From Allobosea sp. Tri-44 (GTDB lineage: Bacteria; Pseudomonadota; Alphaproteobacteria; Rhizobiales; Beijerinckiaceae), in the NCBI RefSeq assembly GCF_004123845.1, contig NZ_NBDP01000030.1, forward strand, positions 1 through 64,000: DNA of 64,000 nucleotides, in the 5' to 3' direction. A program made the position numbers and the translations under genes. Positions 56,178 to 63,252 of this stretch are shown piece after piece. The notes under the pieces are model-generated. The model was not told where the DNA came from and made no database searches. It saw only the letters and a list, made by a program, of their open reading frames with translations. Each line of letters begins with the position of its first letter. Within the stretch, counting starts at the first letter, position 1.

Positions 56178-57116
56178 TCACCAGCGCCTGAAGCTCATCT
56201 TCGTCGCGGCGAAGGGCAGCGCGGCGATGCCTTCATAAGTTCCGGCCATGACCGAGACGTCCTTGCCCGCGACGAAGCCGAAGAGCTCGGCATTGTAGTC
56301 CTCGTCGTTCCATTTGATGCGGATGGCGGTCGCGCTCTTCAGCGAATAATTGCCCGAATTGTCCACGCTCGGCACCGGGCAGTAGGCCATGCCCGGCGCG
56401 GTCTTGGAGTAGACGACCGTGCCGTCGGGATAGAAGTAATAGTAGTAGCTGTTCGGGAAATCGGTGATCTGCCACCAGCCGACGAGCCATGCCGGCGCGA
56501 CGAAGGACGGCTTCGGCGCCAGGATCTCCCAGAACAGCACGATCGGCCGCCCCCAGATCCAGTCGAGGTTCATCATCGCCGTGCCGCTCTGGTTGTTGGC
56601 GATCGGCGCGCCGTTCTGCAGGACGCGGGTCTTATCCCAGATTTCGGTGTGCGCCCCGGCATAGCCCTCGCGATAGGCGACGATGCCTTGCCGCCCAGCG
56701 AGATACTGCTCCATCGCCTTGCGCGTGCTGCGCTTGGGCGTCTTGACGATCTCGGGAGTGCCGTAGGCGTCGGTCAGATGGCTTTCCAGTTCGTCGACAG
56801 CACCCAGATGGTAGCCGCCATCGAGCAGGGTATTGCCGCGCCGATGACTTGCCGAGGGAACTCGGTGCTCGCCCCCGACGGCGTTGAGCGCCCAGCTGAC
56901 CTGGAAGCAGCACGGGGTGTTCAGGCCCTTTTTCTTCTTCTGATCACCGGGATGCGTCTTGTTCCATTCATCGATTTCCTTGTTTTCCTTGATTATCGGC
57001 GCGTTCAGGCTGTCGAAGTGCTTCTTCATCACTGCCGGCAGCGCCGAATGGGGCGGGTAGCTCGCAATCAACTTTGCAGCGTCCAGACGAAGCTTGCCGT
57101 CCTTCAAGCCGGTCAT
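56178..57116 (-). CDS. Tae4-like peptidoglycan amidase with C-terminal extension
   Basis: 312-aa protein. Residues ~1-170 match the Tae4 (type VI amidase effector 4) pattern: GLNTPCCFQVSWALNAVG (Cys69/Cys70), then KAMEQYLAGRQGIVAYREGYAGAHTEIWDKTRV with His156 and Asp161 as candidate catalytic residues. Tae4 enzymes cleave the gamma-D-Glu-mDAP bond of peptidoglycan. Residues ~205-312 form an additional beta-rich domain (WWQITDFPNSYYYYFYPDGTVVYSKT...IRIKWNDEDYNAELFGFV), lipocalin-like in appearance. No signal peptide is seen, and no T6SS genes or classic Tai4 immunity gene lie in the window. Confidence 0.65.
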   Translation of the reverse strand: MTGLKDGKLRLDAAKLIASYPPHSALPAVMKKHFDSLNAPIIKENKEIDEWNKTHPGDQKKKKGLNTPCCFQVSWALNAVGGEHRVPSASHRRGNTLLDGGYHLGAVDELESHLTDAYGTPEIVKTPKRSTRKAMEQYLAGRQGIVAYREGYAGAHTEIWDKTRVLQNGAPIANNQSGTAMMNLDWIWGRPIVLFWEILAPKPSFVAPAWLVGWWQITDFPNSYYYYFYPDGTVVYSKTAPGMAYCPVPSVDNSGNYSLKSATAIRIKWNDEDYNAELFGFVAGKDVSVMAGTYEGIAALPFAATKMSFRRW

Positions 57117-57247
57117 CGGTCGCCCCTTCAGGGTTCAGGACGTCGGCTGCGCCATGGAACTCTCGCGCGCACGAGCCGTCCAAGCCATCGAGTGGGCGAT
57201 TATGCCCCTGCGCCATGGAGGTTCAACAACAGAGTGACGCTGAGAAC

Positions 57248-57679
57248 CTAGCGAACCACGCGCCCGCGCAACCGCGCCCCGTTCGGCAGGCGGCAGAAGC
57301 AGCGCGCGCCGGCAATAGCCCGGCTCGGCGCAGCGCAGGTCCGGCGGGGCGTCTTGCAATACGCCACGAGCACGCCCCGGGGCGATGGATCATCGACCGG
57401 GCCATAGCGCGGCATGTAGATCGGGTTCTGTGATCGCGGCGCGGTTCGCGGTGTCCCGCCATAGTCGACCGGCGGGCCGGCACCCGGGAGGCCGCCGGCT
57501 CCCGGGGCATGCAGCCTGATATCCGGCGTGTGATCGAAGATCGAGGGCGGCCCCAGGCCCTGGCGCGGCCCGCCCGGCGTCAGCGGCGCATTGCCCGGCG
57601 TGCCGATCTGGGCGAGCGCCGGATGGACGAACAGCAATGCGGCCAGCGCCACCATCGTCTGCTTCCAAGACGTCATCAT
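57248..57679 (-). CDS. Small secreted proline-rich protein
   Basis: 143-aa protein of unknown function. Signal peptide WKQTMVALAALLFVHPALAQ, a Pro/Gly-rich middle (GTPGNAPLTPGGPRQGLGPPS), and a C-terminal four-cysteine patch: YCKTPRRTCAAP, then RCFCRLPNGARLRGRVVR. It is encoded 131 bp upstream of the Tae4-like gene on the same strand, so both may be co-transcribed. Whether it is an immunity protein for that amidase is open; it does not look like Tai4. Confidence 0.65.
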   Translation of the reverse strand: MMTSWKQTMVALAALLFVHPALAQIGTPGNAPLTPGGPRQGLGPPSIFDHTPDIRLHAPGAGGLPGAGPPVDYGGTPRTAPRSQNPIYMPRYGPVDDPSPRGVLVAYCKTPRRTCAAPSRAIAGARCFCRLPNGARLRGRVVR

Positions 57680-57899
57680 CTCTCACCTCCTCCTCCCCGA
57701 TGCGCTTCCGAGCAGTAATCCCATTGGATTAGTTCGAGCGACCTAAAGCTTTCACTCGAATAGAATAAAATCAAGTCAATACCGCATGCTATTGCTCAAC
57801 GTGCCGGATTGGCCCTGTTTGGGCATCTAAAACAGGCCATCCCGAAATACATCGTTTTTGCGCTGGGCGGCTACCGGCCTCCCGGGCGGGAGGCATGTC

Positions 57900-58997
57900 A
57901 TGCGATACCTGCAGAGCAAGATCTTTATTGCGGGACTTCTCGCCACCACCTCGACCTTTGCTTACGCGCAAGGGGCCGGCCCGTGGCCCGAGTATCATGA
58001 GGGCCTCGCAATCAACGGCACCCCGACACCGCGCCCCCACGGGGCTTGCGAACGCAAGCTCATCAGAAACAACTGGCTGTGGGAATGCGATCCGGCGGCG
58101 CGCGACAACCCGTTCCGCCAGAGCGCAGTCCCGGCGTCTGGCTCCGGACCGAGCCTGGCAGATGCCGGTGGGGTGCGATACTACAACGCCGTATCCCCAA
58201 ACGGCCGCAGGACACGGGCACCGAGTCGCGATTGCATCATCGGGCAATACGGCAACGAGATGCTGTGGGCATGCCCGCCACTGGCGACCGCGTCGATCGG
58301 TACACCAGCCCCCGCGCCTCAGGGCGCCGCGGCCGGCAATGTCGAATACTACAACGCCGTTTCCGCCAATGGCAGGCGCACGCGCGCCCCCAACGGCGCC
58401 TGCAGCCTGATTCAGCAGGGCGGCACTCAATACTGGATGTGCCCGCCCTTGACGACGGGGGCCTTGTCTGCGGGCGGCGCTCCGAACTCCGGCGGAGGCG
58501 ACCGCAACGGCGGTGAAGGTTCCAATGGCGGTGGAGGAAACGCCTCGAGCGGCAGTTCGGCAGGCAACTCGAATAGCGGCGGCAGCGGCAGTGGCGGCAA
58601 CGATGGCGGTGGTGGCCAGGGCGGCGGCGGTCAAGGCGGCGGTGGTCAGGGCGGCGGCGGCCAGGGTGGCGGTGGTCACGGCGGCGGCGGCCAGGGCGGT
58701 GGCGGTCATGGCGGCGGCGGCCAGGGTGGCGGTGGTCACGGCGGCGGCGGCCAGGGCGGCGGCCAGGGCGGCGGCGGTCACGGCGGCGGCGGTGGTGGCG
58801 GCGGTGGTCAGGGCGGCGGCGGCCAGGGCGGTGGCGGTCAGGGCGGCGGCCAGGGTGGCGGCGGCCAGGGCGGCGGCGGCCAGGGTGGCGGCGGCCAGGG
58901 TGGCGGCGGCCAGGGCGGCGGCGGCCAGGGCGGCGGTGGCGGCCAGGGCGGCGGCGGAGGCAACGGCGGCGGCGGTAACAGCGGCAACAGCCGTTGA
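57900..58997 (+). CDS. Secreted cysteine-repeat protein with long Gly/Gln/His repeat tail
   Basis: 365-aa protein of unknown function. Signal peptide RYLQSKIFIAGLLATTSTFAYA. Three degenerate ~55-residue repeats follow, each with a Cys-pair: GACERKLIRNNWLWECDPA, then RRTRAPSRDCIIGQYGNEMLWACPP, then RRTRAPNGACSLIQQGGTQYWMCPP. From residue ~195 the protein becomes Gly/Asn/Ser-rich, and from ~235 it consists of GGGGQ and GGGGH pentads to the C-terminus. GGGAGG precedes the ATG. It is probably extracellular or envelope-associated; disulfides within the repeats are likely. Confidence 0.8.
   Translation: MRYLQSKIFIAGLLATTSTFAYAQGAGPWPEYHEGLAINGTPTPRPHGACERKLIRNNWLWECDPAARDNPFRQSAVPASGSGPSLADAGGVRYYNAVSPNGRRTRAPSRDCIIGQYGNEMLWACPPLATASIGTPAPAPQGAAAGNVEYYNAVSANGRRTRAPNGACSLIQQGGTQYWMCPPLTTGALSAGGAPNSGGGDRNGGEGSNGGGGNASSGSSAGNSNSGGSGSGGNDGGGGQGGGGQGGGGQGGGGQGGGGHGGGGQGGGGHGGGGQGGGGHGGGGQGGGQGGGGHGGGGGGGGGQGGGGQGGGGQGGGQGGGGQGGGGQGGGGQGGGGQGGGGQGGGGGQGGGGGNGGGGNSGNSR
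58605..58980 (+). repeat. 15-bp coding tandem repeat (GGGGQ/GGGGH)
   Basis: About 25 near-identical units of 15 bp (GGCGGCGGCGGTCAG-type), with a few 12-bp units (GGGQ) and one long Gly run. Unit differences are mostly at third positions, plus CAG/CAC giving Gln or His. Such arrays change length by slippage while staying in frame. Confidence 0.9.
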
Positions 58998-59009
58998 GCC
59001 CGGACACCT

Positions 59010-59042
59010 ATCCGATCAGGCTGCGCACCAGCCTGATCGGAT
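59010..59042. terminator. Bidirectional hairpin between convergent genes
   Basis: A perfect 13-bp stem (ATCCGATCAGGCT at 59010-59022, AGCCTGATCGGAT at 59030-59042) with a 7-nt loop, lying between the Gly-rich gene's stop (58997) and the BTLCP gene's stop (59110). It has no T-run on either side, so termination may need Rho, or the element protects mRNA ends. Confidence 0.6.
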
Positions 59043-59109
59043 CACGCGCGCTCCAGGGGGGACAATGATCCTGGCGAGCAACAGAGGCAACGCAAAGCGA
59101 TCGGCCCGA

Positions 59110-59736
59110 TCAGGGCCGATTTGGCCGCCGGGTCGCAGCGGTGACGGCGATACTGCCACCATCGATCGCTTCCCAGGCGCGCGGATTGGCCTGCGACATG
59201 CGGGTGAAGAACAGGTACCCGGTTTGCGTCCAGGGCAGGAGGCGGGAGGTCTTGTTGTCGAGAACGAGATCCCCTTCGGAGGTCGCGGCCATCAGCACCG
59301 CGTGGCCCTCGCCGGCGGGCGTGCCGACGACCGCGATCAACAGGGCCGAGGACGGCCAGCCACGCTCGATCAGCTGCTTGCGCTTCAGCAGCGCGAAATC
59401 CTCGCAATCGCCCTGCCCGTCGGTCGGGATGCTCCAGACATCCTCGCGGCCATGATGCTCCCGGTCGGAGATCTCCGATATGGCGGAGTTCACCCGCGCA
59501 TTGACCTCCTGCAGGTCGCGCTGGCGCTCCGAAGTGAGGACGACCTGCCGCGTCACGGCCCCGGACCTTCGACATTCCGCCGGGTTCCTGGCGCAGAAAC
59601 TCACGAATGCCGGCGGCGGCGAAGCGGACCCGCGCGTTCTCGCCGCGAGCTGCTCGGCCTGGGCAGGGCCCGGCAGAGTTCCGACCAGCAGCGCGACACC
59701 GATGGTCCATGTCGCAATGGAGACAGGCGTCGTCAT
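59110..59736 (-). CDS. Bacterial transglutaminase-like cysteine proteinase (BTLCP, LapG-like)
   Basis: 208-aa secreted or periplasmic protein. Signal segment VSIATWTIGVALLVGTLPGPAQA, then FVSFCARNPAECRRSG, typical of the family. The catalytic triad is visible as Cys111 (GQGDCEDFALLKR), His145 (GEGHAVLMA) and Asp160 (DLVLDNKTS). LapG members of this family release surface adhesins under c-di-GMP control, but no lapD or large adhesin gene is seen here. An in-frame GTG at 59748 is an alternative start. Confidence 0.88.
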   Translation of the reverse strand: MTTPVSIATWTIGVALLVGTLPGPAQAEQLAARTRGSASPPPAFVSFCARNPAECRRSGAVTRQVVLTSERQRDLQEVNARVNSAISEISDREHHGREDVWSIPTDGQGDCEDFALLKRKQLIERGWPSSALLIAVVGTPAGEGHAVLMAATSEGDLVLDNKTSRLLPWTQTGYLFFTRMSQANPRAWEAIDGGSIAVTAATRRPNRP

Positions 59737-60053
59737 GGTCGAAACCACATCGTCATGGTCCGCCTTGCAAGGGGAGATCGCGGGAACGGCCGGTCGAAGG
59801 ATGGGCGCCTTTGCTTAAGAAAGAAGGCAATTCTGTGATGAGAAAGCGCGGGAGATTCGCACGGCCAGCATGAATGCTGTGGCGAATTCCCGTAGGTCCG
59901 CCAAGGCTGAAAGCGCCCCCGTGAACAGAACGCCGCAGCGCGCGCCCTCGCGCGCTGGGTGAGCTATTTTCGTCAACGACCGGATTTTATTCGTGAAAGC
60001 GAGCGGGTTTCCGACGCTGAAATCGGACCGGCGGCACGGCGAATTTCGGCGGG
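59737..60053. other. Intergenic region upstream of the BTLCP gene
   Basis: About 320 bases between the BTLCP start and the mgtC stop, both on the minus strand. It probably holds the BTLCP promoter; a lower-GC patch lies at 59810-59840. I could not support any gene, terminator or repeat here. Confidence 0.4.
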
Positions 60054-60539
60054 TCAGGCGGCTCCGTCGCCGCCGCCGCCCTCTCCGGGCTGCCGCGGCC
60101 GTCCGGCCCGGCGCTCGATCGAATGATCGACGACGAGTAGGCCCAAGGCGAGCACGGTCGCCGACAGCACGATCGCATGGTCGCCGAGCCCGGCGGCGCA
60201 GCCCAGAGCCGCGGTGAGCCAGATCGCCGCCGCCGTGGTCAGGCCCTGCGGCGTGGTGTGGCCCTCGCGCAGCACGATGACGCCGGCACCCAGAAAGCCG
60301 ATGCCGGTGAGGAGGCCCTGCACGACGCGGCTGGCGGCGTCGATCTCATGCGGCTGGCTGAAGATGGTCGCCGCGGCGGCGGTGCCGAGGCCGACGAGCC
60401 CGAAGGTGCGGATGCCGGCCGCCTTCTGCCGGCCGGTGCGCTCCCAGCCGACGACGATCCCGGCCGCCATCCCGGCTAGCAGCCGCAACAACAGATCGAT
60501 CTCGCCCCAGATGTCGAAACCCATGCTCCCGAGATCCAT
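60054..60539 (-). CDS. MgtC/SapB family inner-membrane protein
   Basis: 161-aa protein with four to five hydrophobic segments. The family region is LLLRLLAGMAAGIVVGWERTGRQKAAGIRTFGLVGLGTAAAA, followed by VVQGLLTGIGFLGAGVIVLREGHTTPQGLTTAAAIWLTAALG. A Gly/Pro-rich tail ends it. MgtC proteins help survival in low Mg2+ and in hosts, though their mechanism is debated. The start MDLGSMGFDIWG at 60539 is used. It is divergent from the 94-aa gene, and this divergent pair is partly duplicated at 62838-63230. Confidence 0.9.
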   Translation of the reverse strand: MDLGSMGFDIWGEIDLLLRLLAGMAAGIVVGWERTGRQKAAGIRTFGLVGLGTAAAATIFSQPHEIDAASRVVQGLLTGIGFLGAGVIVLREGHTTPQGLTTAAAIWLTAALGCAAGLGDHAIVLSATVLALGLLVVDHSIERRAGRPRQPGEGGGGDGAA

Positions 60540-60932
60540 GCCACTCTCCCCCCACAGCGATTGATCGTGGGGCGTCAACGCGCGAAGGAGCGAGGTGTTG
60601 CCGCGAGCGGCTTGTCCGGCCCGGATTGGCGAAATAAGGTTCGACAGATGCCCTACACCGACCCGCTCGAGCCGATGCTCCAACGCGCAGATGAGCTGCG
60701 CCGCCAGATCGCCCTGCGCATCGTCGAAGAGGCAGGCGCCACGCCGCCGCCCTCCCCGTCAGCCGATCACCTCGCCGCCGCCGACGAGGCGATCGCCGCC
60801 TGGGACGAGCAGGGCGAGGAAGAGCAGGACCAGCGGGCGTTCCGGGATATCGGGCCGTTGCAGGAGCTGCTGGCAGAGCATCGCGACATGATCGAGCGCA
60901 TCGGCGAGCTGCAGGACAGACGCCTCTCCTGA
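60537..60932. repeat. Segmental duplication, intact copy
   Basis: This segment, from the mgtC start through the 94-aa gene, is repeated in the same orientation at 62838-63230. Conservation is patchy in the upstream ~100 bases, strong from TTGCCGCGAGCGGCTTGTCC onward, and complete over more than 120 bases in the middle of the gene (about 60751-60875 against 63051-63173). Confidence 0.85.
60648..60932 (+). CDS. Small acidic helical protein (duplicated)
   Basis: 94-aa protein of unknown function, MPYTDPLEPMLQRADELRRQIALRI at the start and EEQDQRAFRDIGPLQELLAEHRDMIERIGELQDRRLS at the end. It is predicted as helical, perhaps a coiled coil, with a Pro-rich hinge (TPPPSPSADH) and a very acidic EQGEEEQDQ patch. 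It has no signal peptide. A near-identical but frameshifted copy occurs at 62947. It lies directly upstream of the caspase-like gene on the same strand (88-bp gap). Confidence 0.75.
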   Translation: MPYTDPLEPMLQRADELRRQIALRIVEEAGATPPPSPSADHLAAADEAIAAWDEQGEEEQDQRAFRDIGPLQELLAEHRDMIERIGELQDRRLS

Positions 60933-61020
60933 CAGTCCGGGAGGGATCAGGACATCGCGTGTTGCGGCCCGCCTGCCGAAATGCGACTCTGACGGAGAGG
61001 TTGCGAGCTGGGGTCGCGCC

Positions 61021-62742
61021 ATGCGGTTCGGCAATGTGCTGAGGGGACTGTGGCGCTGCCGGAGGGCCGAGCGCCGGCTGTTCCTGCTCGTCTTCGGATT
61101 GCTTCTCGCCGCCTCTCCCGCCCTCGCGCAGCAAGAGCGCCGTGTCGCCCTGATCGTCGGCGTCGGCGGCTATCGCAACGTACCCGCGCTCGCCAATCCC
61201 CCGAACGATGCCCGAGACCTCGGTACGGTGCTTGATCGCCTCGGTTTCGAGACGGAAACGCTGGTCGACCCCGACCGGCTGGCGCTGGAAGCCGGGGTCA
61301 GGCGCCTCGGCCAGCGCGCCCGCGGCGCCGATGCGGCGTTCTTCTTCTTCGCCGGCCACGGGCTCGAGGCTTCCGGGCGCAACTGGCTCCTGCCCGCGCC
61401 CGCGGAAATCCGCAGCGACCGCGACCTGCGCTTCGAGGCGCTCGATCTCGACAGCGTGCTCGAACAGCTCGACGGCGCGGCGCGGCTCTCGATCCTCGTC
61501 CTCGACGCCTGCCGCGACAATCCCTTCCGCAAGCGCCTGCAGGCCTCAGGTCGCGGCGCGCCGGCAGCATCCGGGCTCGGCCAGGCGAGCGCCACGGTCG
61601 GGACGCTGCTCGCCTTCGCCACCGCGCCGGGCACGGTGGCCGATGATGGCCGCGGCCGGAACAGCCCGTTCACCACCGCACTGCTGAAGCGCATCGAGAC
61701 GCCGGGGCTGGAGATCCGCCAGCTCATGGCCGAGGTCAGGCGCGAGGTCCGCGAGGCCACGCAAGGGCGCCAGGTGCCCTGGGAGAACTCGGCGCTGGAG
61801 GGCAGCTTCTATTTCCGCGCCGCGGCCGCCTCTACGCCGGCTCCGGTGGCAGCAGCCCCTCCCGCTGCGGCGGCTTCTGCCCCTGGCGCATCGTCACCCG
61901 GCGCCGAAACGGTGTTCTGGGAAAGCGTGCGCAGCAGCCGCAATCCGGCCGATCTGCGTGCCTATCTGGCGCGCTTCCCGAGCGGTGTCTTCGCCTCGCT
62001 GGCGCGTAACCGGCTGGAGGAGATGGAGCGCAATCGCTCGCCCGAGCTGCGCCGCCCCGACGCGAACAGCGCGACGGCACTCGATCCGGCGACGCCGGAG
62101 GGGCGGGAGGCGCTGCTGCTGAGCGTACTGAGCCTCGACCATCCGGTTCCCCGCGGGCGCCTCGAAGCGCAAGGGCGCGCCTTGCAGGCCTACCAGGAGA
62201 GCAAGCAGCACCGCGCCATTGCGGTATCGCCGAAGCAGCAGCGGAGCTTTCGCGTCTCCGACAGCCCCTCCGCAGCGGCGGCCGAGGAACTGGTCCTGGA
62301 GCGCTGCCAGCTGCGCAACGACGAGCCCTGCGTCCTCCTCGCCGTGAACGAGGTGTTCCGCACGCCGCAACAAGGCGGCGAGTGGCAGCGCCGGGAGATG
62401 GAGCGGCTGCGCCATGATGGGCCCTATCGCCCCGACAAGGTGCCGGCGATCACGGCGGAACGGCGCAAGGAAGCGGACATTGCCGGCTATGGTCGGGCGC
62501 GCGAACCGAAGGCGATGGCGATCCACCCGCTAGGCCGCATCTTCGTCAAGACCGGGGCAGCCAGCGCCTTCGCAGCCGAGACCGAGGCCTTGAAAGTCTG
62601 CAACGAGGACCCGGCCCGCGATGGGGCGACCGGCTCCTGCCTCCTTTACGCCGCCGGCAACACGGTTGTGCTGCCCGGCCACCACACCGCGCCGCTCGCG
62701 ACCGATCCGGCGCGCCCAGCGACACCGGCGAGCGGGCGGTGA
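61021..62742 (+). CDS. Secreted caspase-like (peptidase C14) protein
   Basis: 573-aa protein. Signal peptide LFLLVFGLLLAASPALAQ, then a p20 caspase-like domain RRVALIVGVGGYRNVPALANPPNDARDLGTVLDRLGF. The catalytic His113 lies in FFFAGHGLE and Cys164 in LVLDACRDNPF, so the dyad is intact. After an Ala/Pro-rich linker (~residues 275-300), FWESVRSSRNPADLRAYLARFPSGVFASLA is a helical motif common after such domains. Two C-terminal half-repeats follow (VLERCQLRNDEPCVLLAVNEVF and ALKVCNEDPARDGATGSCLLYAAGN), resembling DUF4189-type modules with paired cysteines. The domain is probably periplasmic; target proteins are unknown. Confidence 0.88.
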   Translation: MRFGNVLRGLWRCRRAERRLFLLVFGLLLAASPALAQQERRVALIVGVGGYRNVPALANPPNDARDLGTVLDRLGFETETLVDPDRLALEAGVRRLGQRARGADAAFFFFAGHGLEASGRNWLLPAPAEIRSDRDLRFEALDLDSVLEQLDGAARLSILVLDACRDNPFRKRLQASGRGAPAASGLGQASATVGTLLAFATAPGTVADDGRGRNSPFTTALLKRIETPGLEIRQLMAEVRREVREATQGRQVPWENSALEGSFYFRAAAASTPAPVAAAPPAAAASAPGASSPGAETVFWESVRSSRNPADLRAYLARFPSGVFASLARNRLEEMERNRSPELRRPDANSATALDPATPEGREALLLSVLSLDHPVPRGRLEAQGRALQAYQESKQHRAIAVSPKQQRSFRVSDSPSAAAAEELVLERCQLRNDEPCVLLAVNEVFRTPQQGGEWQRREMERLRHDGPYRPDKVPAITAERRKEADIAGYGRAREPKAMAIHPLGRIFVKTGAASAFAAETEALKVCNEDPARDGATGSCLLYAAGNTVVLPGHHTAPLATDPARPATPASGR

Positions 62743-62766
62743 GGGCTGGTGTAGGCGTCGGCTACA

Positions 62767-62840
62767 CTAATTTGGGAGCCCACGGGACAAACGAGCAGCC
62801 ATCGAATGGTCGATCATCTCGGCCAGTTTCCGAAGCTCAT
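62767..62840 (-). pseudogene. Possible mgtC remnant
   Basis: In the duplicated segment, the position corresponding to the mgtC start (ATG at 62840) is kept with its leader, but the frame stops after 8 codons. The other frame just beyond reads AEMIDHSMAARLSRGLPN, recalling the MgtC tail VVDHSIERRAGRPRQPG. This suggests that the middle of a second mgtC copy was deleted. The match is short, so the call is tentative. Confidence 0.35.
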
Positions 62841-63230
62841 GGCGCCCTCCCCGCAGCGATCGCCCGTATAGCGTGAACTCGCGAGGAAGCGAGATATTGC
62901 CGCGAGCGGCTTGTCCGTTCCGGACCAACGGAACAAGGTTCGAGAGATGCCCTACACCGACCCGCTCGAGCCGATGCTCCAACGCGCAGACGAGCTGCGC
63001 CGCCAGATTGCCCTGCGCATTGTCGAGGAAGCCGGCGCTACGCCACCACCCTCCCCGTCAGCCGATCACCTCGCCGCCGCCGACGAGGCGATCGCCGCCT
63101 GGGACGAGCAGGGCGAGGAAGAGCAGGACCAGCGGGCGTTCCGGGATATCGGGCCGTTGCAGGAGCTGCTGGCGGAGCATCAGCGACGGTGGAGCGGATC
63201 GTGGATGAGCGGGATCGGAGGTTGGGGTGA
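62838..63230. repeat. Segmental duplication, degraded copy
   Basis: Direct-repeat partner of 60537-60932. The leader aligns from CATGGCGCCCTCCCCGCAG, and the coding part is nearly identical up to about 63175. The alignment continues with one net missing base to the old stop at 63228-63230. Confidence 0.8.
62947..63230 (+). pseudogene. Frameshifted second copy of the 94-aa gene
   Basis: The first ~79 codons match the 94-aa protein almost exactly. Then a net one-base loss near 63184 shifts the frame: the original reading frame continues as VERIVDERDRRLG and a stop at 63228-63230, parallel to MIERIGELQDRRLS in the intact copy. The shifted frame instead reads on to 63444 with a composition unlike a protein and overlaps the minus-strand gene. 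A programmed shift is not suggested by any slippery sequence. Confidence 0.65.
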
Positions 63231-63252
63231 AACTGGCGCCCCAATGGACACT

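Noticed and set aside
56178..57679. Type VI secretion cluster
   Set aside because: Only a Tae4-like amidase is present; no tss, hcp or vgrG genes are visible, so a local T6SS cannot be claimed.
58605..58980. CRISPR-like regular repeat
   Set aside because: Units are contiguous 15-mers without unique spacers and keep one coding frame, so this is a coding tandem repeat.
58513..59838. Plus-strand Ala/Arg-rich frame across the Gly-repeat gene
   Set aside because: It is a frame-shifted translation of the 15-bp repeat (AAARVAAAR), not a protein.
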